Shown here: piece by piece, positions 57,638 through 64,000 of the stretch
Layout of the letters: each line of letters begins with the position of its first letter
Numbering within the stretch: position 1 is the first letter of the stretch
DNA from: Chaunax sp. Z400
Taxonomy: Eukaryota > Chordata > Actinopteri > Lophiiformes > Chaunacidae
NCBI GenBank assembly: GCA_037577475.1
Contig: CM075194.1
Coordinates: forward strand, 25,591,826-25,655,825
DNA length: 64,000 bases
Direction: 5' to 3'
Translations under genes and position numbers: made by a program
The notes under the pieces: model-generated
Told to the model about the DNA's origin: nothing
Databases searched by the model: none
Seen by the model: the letters and a program-made list of their open reading frames with translations, nothing else

Positions 57638-58698
57638 TGTGTGTTCAGTCTGTGTTCAGTCTGTGTGTTCAGTCTGTGTTCAGTCTGTGTGTTCAGTCTG
57701 TGTTCAGTCTGTGTTCAGTCTGTGTTCAGTCTGTGTTCAGTCTGTGTGTTCAGTCTGTGTTCAGTCTGTGTGTTCAGTCTGTGTTCAGTCTGTGTTCAGT
57801 CTGTGTGTTCAGTCTGTGTTCAGTCTGTGTGTTCAGTCTGTGTTCAGTCTGTGTGTTCAGTCTGTGTGTTCAGTCTGTGTTCAGTCTGTGTGTTCAGTCT
57901 GTGTTCAGTCTGTGTTCAGTCTGTGTGTTCAGTCTGTGTGTTCAGTCTGTTTGTTCAGTCTGTGTTCAGTCTGTGTGTTCAGTCTGTGTTCAGTCTGTGT
58001 TCAGTCTGTGTTCAGTCTGTGTGTTCAGTCTGTGTTCAGTCTGCGTTCAGTCTGCGTTCAGTCTGCGTTCAGTCTGCGTTCAGTCTGTGTTCAGTCTATG
58101 TTCAGTCTGTGTGTTCAGTCTGTGTTCAGTCTATGTTCAGTCTGTGTTCAGTCTGTGTTCAGTCTGTGTGTTCGGTCTGTGTTCAGTCTGTGTTCGGTCT
58201 GTGTTCAGTCTGTGTTCAGTCTGTGTTCAGTCTGTGTGTTCAGTCTGTGTGTTCAGTCTGTGTTCAGTCTGTGTGTTCGGTCTGTGTTCAGTCTGTGTTC
58301 AGTCTGTGTTCAGTCTGTGTGTTCAGTCTGTGTTCAGTCTGCGTTCAGTCTGCGTTCAGTCTGCGTTCAGTCTGTGTTCAGTCTGTGTTCAGTCTGCGTT
58401 CAGTCTGTGTTCAGTCTGTGTTCAGTCTGTGTTCAGTCTGCGTGTTTAGTCTGTGTTCAGTCTGTGTTTTCAGTCTGTGTTCAGTCTGTGTTCAGTCTGT
58501 GTGTTCAGTCTGTGTGTTCAGTCTGTGTTCAGTCTGTGTTCAGTCTGTGTTCAGTCTGTGTGTTCAGTCTGTGTTCAGTCTGTGTTAAGTCTGTGTGTTC
58601 AGTCTGTGTTCAGTCTGTGTTCAGTCTGTGTGTTCAGTCTGTGTTCAGTCTGTGTGTTCAGTCTGTGTTCAGTGTGTGTTCAGTCTGTGTTCAGTCTT
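57638..58698. repeat. About 1.06-kb minisatellite of 11- and 13-bp units
   Basis: Tandem TGTGTTCAGTC (11 bp) and TGTGTGTTCAGTC (13 bp) units in irregular order, with a few GCGTTCAGTC and TATGTTCAGTC variants. It lies just upstream of the first visible exon of HIPK-like gene 1 (acceptor at 57604). The long plus-strand frames of repeated VCVQSVFSL type are artefacts. Confidence 0.97.
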
Positions 58699-59689
58699 TG
58701 AGTAACTTTTTGAGTAACTTCTACATTTTAAACAATGTTTCCAATATTTTCCAAAATGTCACTATTGGCAGCAGAGGGTAGCCTATAGCGCTGACACATG
58801 TAGCGAGAAAAGGCCTATAGCCTGTTTAATTAAAACAAGCAACCATGGGATCTCCCATTTTTTCCAGGGTGAGATAAATGGTCTCACTGCAATAAATATA
58901 TCATTAGACCTGCCTATGAACCCAACGTCTGCACACAAACGCTCCACAACTAAGGTCAAAAGTATTGATCGCTCAGATTATATATTTCTGTATGCCACCA
59001 TTGTAAGATAGGGTTAAACTCTTGTTTATATAAGTAAGTAAATGTTTCTCCATATAAAATCTTGCAATACCCTTACATCACTGTTATGTTGTTTGTGGGC
59101 CATGATGGAAGATGTTAAGAGATGTTGTGTGTTCATAAAATGCACGTCAAATGAACTCATTCCAACTAAATAAAGTCCTTATCTCTTAAGAAAATGAAAG
59201 GAGGATGAAAGGTGAAGAAGGAAGGAAGGTGAAGGTGTCTCCACCTCTACGTTCCAACATCCCCAGAGGTTATAAATTGGGCTGGATTCCTTTGTCTTGG
59301 TTTTTTGTGCTTTCCTCTCTATCCAGCCACGACTCTGCAGCTCTTCCACGCCCCCCCCCCCCCCCCCCCCTCACTCAGGCCCTCTCCTATCCCAGGCCTC
59401 GTGTTTTTCTCTCTTTCTATTTTGTTTATGTTTATTCTGTTTTAATCGAAGCTCTTTAACCTAATTTACCTCATCTTTGAAACGCTATTTTTATAGTTTA
59501 TTTTTTAACAAGTCAACAGAGAAACTAAGGTCAATGTGCATGAGAACTTTTGATTTTTAGACATTGGACTATTACTGAATAAACTGAATAATCAATTGAT
59601 TATTAAAATGAATATTCCCAATATGAAGTTGTGTGGTGTCCTGATTAAATGAGGTAAATACTGTATATTTCACTATACATAAAACATAC
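58699..59689. other. Spacer between the two kinase genes
   Basis: No gene recognised. Includes a poly(C) run of about 22 at 59349-59370. Confidence 0.4.
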
Positions 59690-62600
59690 CATGGAACTCT
59701 TGGAAAGGTGTCCAATTTGCTGACTTGTCCTCTAAGTAATCTGACAACGCTGAGCATCTCATGGCGTCTTTGGACATGGTCACACTGGAATAAGTATGAC
59801 AATCAGTTAGTGGATCAATCAATCAATAAAGCAATTAGTCCATCCAACAATATGTGATGTCCACTTGCAGACACACAGTCACTTACTAGTAATCCCTCGC
59901 AAAGTGATTGGTCATGTGGTCCATTGTGATGAATGGATGCTTCAGAGCTTGACGGGCAGAGATTCTTTGATTTGCGTCGACATGCAGCAGCTGTTTCAGT
60001 AAGTCCACAAAAAGCATCTTTTCCTCATATTCTATATCAGATGCAATTTTCCGGATCTGGAAACAGATTCAGTTGCGTTAGCTCAGTCCCTTCCTACTGT
60101 TACAATCTTAATAGATACAACAGGAAGTGCTTACATGAACCAGGTCGTCCAGAGAGTTGAGCTGGTCAGTGGAGTCATTCTGCTTTCCTGGATTCTAAAG
60201 AGACAACATATGTATGAGAGCCAATTTAAAAGAGTTTAAATAAAACAATCAATTCAAACAAAGGAGAACATGGTTACTCAACCCTTAGCCTCCATGTAGG
60301 ACCATCAGCAGCTTCATCTTCCATGAAATAACGCTGGGTATATTTGCCAGAACGGAGCAGGTGGTCCTCCGGCTGACCCAGCAGCTCAACAATACGCTGT
60401 ACCTGCAGATAAAAGAGTCACATCATTTGACATTGGGCAGAAAGTCCTCACTTGGCTGTGTGCATTAATCTGAAGTAGTTGACCTACCACCTGATCCTCA
60501 GAGGAACCAGAGAAGAGGTTGTGACCCAGGTAGAGGAAGGCCAGGGTGCAGCCGACTCCCCACACATCGATGGCCTCAGTGAAGGGCAGGCCAAGAAAAA
60601 TCTCTGGAGCCCTGAGGAGGGAAGACAAGAGCCAAAGATGAGAAATGGGTGGCAAGCTATGAAGATCAAGACAACAACGTTGATGTTTAAAATAATATAA
60701 GCTGTCTGAGACTAATGGATGTGTGGCAGGATAAAAATACCTGTACTCAAGTGTCTGAAGTTCCATTCCAGGCTGGGCATCTGAAGCTTTAATAGCCATG
60801 CCAAAGTCTATTAAGTTTACGTAGTAGGCGCACCTGAATGACTTAGTGACATGCGCGATATTTCTTGGATGGATGTCAGCATGCAGGATATTAACAGCCT
60901 TGAGTTCATCCAAAGCCAGAAACAGCTGCAGGAACAAACAAGAGGGGACAAGTTTGGGATTCAGTTCTAGGGTTCAGGTTAGTGTTTTCATTGATGAGCA
61001 GCAGATACAGTACATAGAACAATACATTGGTTCAAAGTAGAAGGGCTCACAATAGAATGCAAATGTGCATTTACATGTGCCGTTTATGAAAATTGGTCTT
61101 GCATATAACGGTTAACTGTAGTTGCTGTTTGTTCAGTTACACAACAACAGCCTTTTGGCAGACTGAAAATCATTCTTTTGAAAATGTCACTGTGTAAACT
61201 GGAAAAACACAACTCCAATGCAAACTGTGATGACATGGCAACACTGACATTCTGACATTCTGGGGTGTTGATTTGAAAGGTTACACAGCAAACTACTGGT
61301 CTGGCTTGCATGGAACACATTTTCAGCCATTTTTGTAGATCCGTGTACATGACGACTTTTTTCACACCACTATCAAATAAACACGCAACTTTTTTGAAAT
61401 GCAAAGGAAAAGCTTTTCTGTTTTTAACAAAACTGTTGCATTGTGAACGGGGCCTCAGTTTCTCCATAGTCACATGTCACAAAGACATCATGGATGGAAA
61501 TGATTTTTAAAAAGCCCATCTTGCAATAAAAGTTTTTAAAAAATCGTGGATCTGCCCCTTTATCCAGATCCACTCCAAATCTTAATGTGTTCTTCCTACC
61601 ACACCCCCCAACCTTCCCACCAAGTTTCATCAAAATCTGTGTAGTTTTTGTGTAATCCTGCTAACAGACAGACAGACAGACAGACAGACAATGTCAGTGA
61701 AAACATCAGCTCCATGTTGGAGGTAATTAAACAAACCTGTATTGCTATAGATCTAATAAAACGCAAAAACAATTTGTTCCCGTTTAACGACACTTCAAGG
61801 TTCTTCTCCAGCTTCTCAAATACGAGACAGGTCCGTCCATCGTGCTCACACTGCTTAAGTAATCTGACACTGAATTTGTTGGATGGATTCCCGAGAGAAA
61901 TCTCCTCTAACATGGACACCTGGTGAGAAAGAGACACACAGACACATGTGGTTAAAATCAAATAAAGGAATGTAGTGTCTGTCAAAAGAATCAGATGGAG
62001 TCCAAAAATCTACCTCTCTCTCTATGTCCTCCTTTTTACAGGTGTCCTTGAAGATCTTCACTGCCACTTCCTTTTTTGTTGTCTTATCAAGACACGTGAA
62101 CACATCAGAAAAGCGGCCTTCACCAACCTTCGTCAGAAAAACGTCGGTGGAGTTGAATCTGGACAGAAGGACAATGTCAGAGCAATGAACATGCAAATCA
62201 AAACCACTTCTCATCCACTTTCACTGAGAGAATTAGTGTTGTCATCTATCAATCTGAATGACTGTCAATGTGAACATAATGGGGAAAAAATAAAATAATA
62301 GTTGAAAAAGAGGAAACGTATTTCTTGTAAAGTTTAGCATTGCATTAACTGCCACGTTAGAAACCATAGTATATCAGAATTGCTCATCTCTCATATTGAC
62401 AGTTTCACTTTACTAGCCTGTATACCACAACCGCATAAGAGAATTCCTGAAACTCAGTTACAGCACCCCTATGAAAAAATGACTGTGCAGGGCTAACATG
62501 TAGATGATGAGTTTGACTAAATGGGTGAATGCCTTTTAAAAAATAATGATACATCATTGCTAAAATCTGTAATGAAGGACACACTTACATAATTATTCAA

Positions 62601-63451
62601 ATAGTAAAAAATGAGCCTGTTACCTTTTAGGGTTTTCACCCTGTGCTTCAGCCACTTTCAGGTAGGTCATCAATTTGGTCACACAACTGTTTATTTCTTC
62701 CTCTGTATTGCTGAGTTCATCTGTTGGTGAATAAGATGTGGAAAAGTTGATTTTCAAATAAGTAATATACAGTAATTACAACACAAATGTGACAGGGAAT
62801 TGTTTTCCCGGGGACACCTCAACCTCAAGGGTTAGCTGTGCTCCGGCCAGGTTAATAAATCAGGGCTATTTAGCTTTCAGCCGTGATTCTGTCTCCACGT
62901 CAGTCTTTCTCCGTTGTCTGTCTAGCTACACGCAAAGCTACGATATTTAGTTGACTAAAACAGTGAGATTTTTGTTGTGTCTGACACCTGAGTATGAAAC
63001 CAGTTGTACAGTTTATGGTACCCATGCTATCTTACAGACTTCAGGGTCATTTACCTTCACCAGGTTTCTGCTCCTCTGTCATCTCTACAGGTTTGTTCAT
63101 TGTCTGGTTGTCTTGGTGTGTGAGGTCAGGTTTCTGTTCCTCTGTCATCTCTGCAGGTTTGTTCATTGTCTGGTTGTCTTGGTGTGTGAGGTCAGGTTTC
63201 TGTTCCTCTGTCATCTCTGCAGGTTTGTTCATTGTCTGGTTGTCTTGGTGTGTGAGGTCAGGTTTCTGTTCCTCTGTCATCTCTACAGGTTTGTTCATTG
63301 TCTGGTTGTCTTGGTGTGTGAGGTCAGGTTTCTGTTCCTCTGTCATCTCTACAGGTTTGTTCATTGTCTGGTTGTCTTGGTGTGTGGCTTTGATCTGCTG
63401 GTTCATATGGTTAAATCTAGCCAAAATAATGTTTTGGATTGATGTCACCTT
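59690..63451 (-). CDS. HIPK-like protein kinase 2 with N-terminal 22-residue repeats
   Basis: Exons (minus): 63451-63055 (five copies of a 22-residue unit THQDNQTMNKPVEMTEEQKP plus DL), 62720-62624 (DELSNTEEEINSCVTKLMTY), 62158-62014 (VGEGRFSDVF, VAVKIFK), 61919-61737 (LVFEKLEKN), 60925-60741 (HADIHPRNIA, LIDFGMAIK), 60611-60491 (APEIFLGLPFTEAIDVWGVG), 60402-60283, 60194-60135, 60056-59887 (LLHVDANQRISARQALKHPF), 59784-59690. All main kinase motifs are present, including catalytic Asp, DFG, APE and DVW, so activity is plausible. HIPKs are Ser/Thr or dual-specificity kinases acting mainly in the nucleus; the role of this fish lineage is not known to me. It is the upstream neighbour and paralogue of gene 1: intron starts (GTAGATTTTTGGACTCCATC) and the TA-split Tyr codon before the tail exon are shared. 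The end of the coding region beyond 59690 and the 5' start beyond 63451 were not found. Confidence 0.75.
61500..61693 (+). repeat. Fish LINE 3' tail-type repeat with (GACA)n
   Basis: ATCCAGATCCACTCCAAATC, CCACCAAGTTTCATCAAAAT and TGTAATCCTGCTAACAGACA followed by a (GACA)n run match a ubiquitous fish repeat. It lies in an intron of HIPK-like gene 2, immediately next to the exon at 61737-61919. Confidence 0.55.
63061..63390 (-). repeat. 66-bp coding minisatellite (5 units)
   Basis: Five nearly identical 66-bp units, each encoding 22 residues of the HIPK-like gene 2 N-terminal region. Units differ mainly at one codon (Val or Ala in NKPVEM/NKPAEM). Confidence 0.92.
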
Positions 63452-63484
63452 CTATACCAGAAAAAGATCAAAGCCTTTTTTCCA

Positions 63485-63545
63485 ATGACATCATGGTGTG
63501 ATGACATCATGGTGTGATGACATCATGGTGTGATGACATCATGGG
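63485..63545. repeat. 16-bp tandem repeat with TGACATCA core
   Basis: About 3.7 copies of ATGACATCATGGTGTG. Each contains the near-palindrome TGATGACATCA. It lies just upstream of the first visible exon of HIPK-like gene 2. Confidence 0.9.
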
Positions 63546-64000
63546 TGTTTTTTATTTATTTATTTTTTTTAGACTCATTGGATGTGTCATGATTTTTATC
63601 CCCATTTATTTTGCAGATGTGTTGTGATTTTGTTTTATGATGCACTCCGTTTAAATCACTAGTAATCTGACATTCATGTTTATCAGCCATCAGGATATGA
63701 GTTTCATAAGTGCCAGTGTCAGGCTGAAGAGAAATCTTCATCAATACCAGACCTGTACATTAACTTAATGCTGTTTGGCAGCAGAGCGTCTATGTCCTTT
63801 AAATTAACACATATTTGTTTGACTAATCATTTTTAAGCACCAGGAGGAACTCTGCTGTTTGAGGGTGAAAAGGAACGCTTGATTCCCTCCACCTTTTCCT
63901 TTTGGAGAGTGACTTCTTTGTTGTTGCCGGTCGAATGATTGGCCATTCATTCCTACATGGGGGGCCATGCCTTGGTGGACTGAGCCCAGTAATCTTGCAT
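63546..64000. other. No gene recognised
   Basis: T-rich run near 63550-63571 followed by sequence with no supported feature. Could hold 5' sequence of HIPK-like gene 2. Confidence 0.3.

Noticed and set aside
57606..58781. Plus-strand frames of up to 391 codons reading VCVQSVFSL repeats
   Set aside because: Produced by the TGTGTTCAGTC minisatellite, open in several frames at once, no flanking gene structure.
63047..63488. Plus-strand frames of repeated FLFLCHL or VWLSWCV type
   Set aside because: Antisense of the 66-bp coding repeat of HIPK-like gene 2.

Overview
The window reads as teleost fish nuclear DNA. It has split genes with GT-AG introns, exons matching vertebrate families (calcium-channel beta subunit, GABA-A receptor gamma subunit, poly(A)-binding protein, transglutaminase), fish-expanded HIPK-like kinases, and a dense mix of fish transposable elements (Tc1/mariner, Harbinger, L2-like and L1/Tx1-like LINEs, Penelope-like, Ty3/Gypsy, ERV pieces, tRNA-type SINEs). 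I cannot name the species. All calls come from reading the sequence; no search was run.

Layout. 0.5-5.1 kb (-): remains of a fish-specific uncharacterised protein family with stops, frameshifts and an L2-type LINE inside it. 5.7-8.0 kb (-): three exons of a gabrg1-like GABA-A receptor gamma gene. 9.4-10.4 kb: Harbinger relic. 11.0-11.2 kb: zinc-finger fragment. 11.5-12.5 kb: three 120-bp 5S rRNA-like units in a tandem array (-). 12.5-14.3 kb: a 425-bp repeat, then a 613-bp tandem repeat. 14.7-17.6 kb (-): a plausible two-exon gene for an acidic 262-aa protein I do not recognise. 17.8-19.6 kb: Ty3/Gypsy fragments and an inverted duplication. 21.6-28.1 kb (+): a cacnb4-like gene with most exons clear, but with one intron turned into a 33-bp minisatellite that has eaten into the next exon, and an out-of-frame exon further on. 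32.7-33.6 kb (-): ERV integrase fragment. 34.6-38.0 kb (-): decayed poly(A)-binding-protein gene. 38.06-38.78 kb: a patchwork of three sequences found elsewhere in the window. 38.9-39.4 kb: LINE ORF1 relic. 42.1-44.9 kb (+): truncated transglutaminase gene. 46.5-48.1 kb: an apparently complete Tc1 transposon with an intact 340-aa transposase. 49-51.2 kb: LINE and Penelope-like relics. 51.3-53.6 kb: a second copy of the 33.4-36.2 kb block, missing one exon. 55.3-63.5 kb (-): two HIPK-like kinase genes in tandem, separated by a 1-kb minisatellite.

No operon-like cooperation is expected. The two HIPK-like genes are a local duplication: they share exon order, splice phases and intron starts. They have diverged in domain content: one carries a long acidic insert in its activation segment and a cationic repeat tail, the other keeps all kinase motifs and has a 22-residue repeat ahead of the kinase domain.

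The strongest observations are the minisatellite invasion of cacnb4, the atypical HIPK-like pair, the microhomology-joined mosaic at 38 kb, and the intact Tc1 element.
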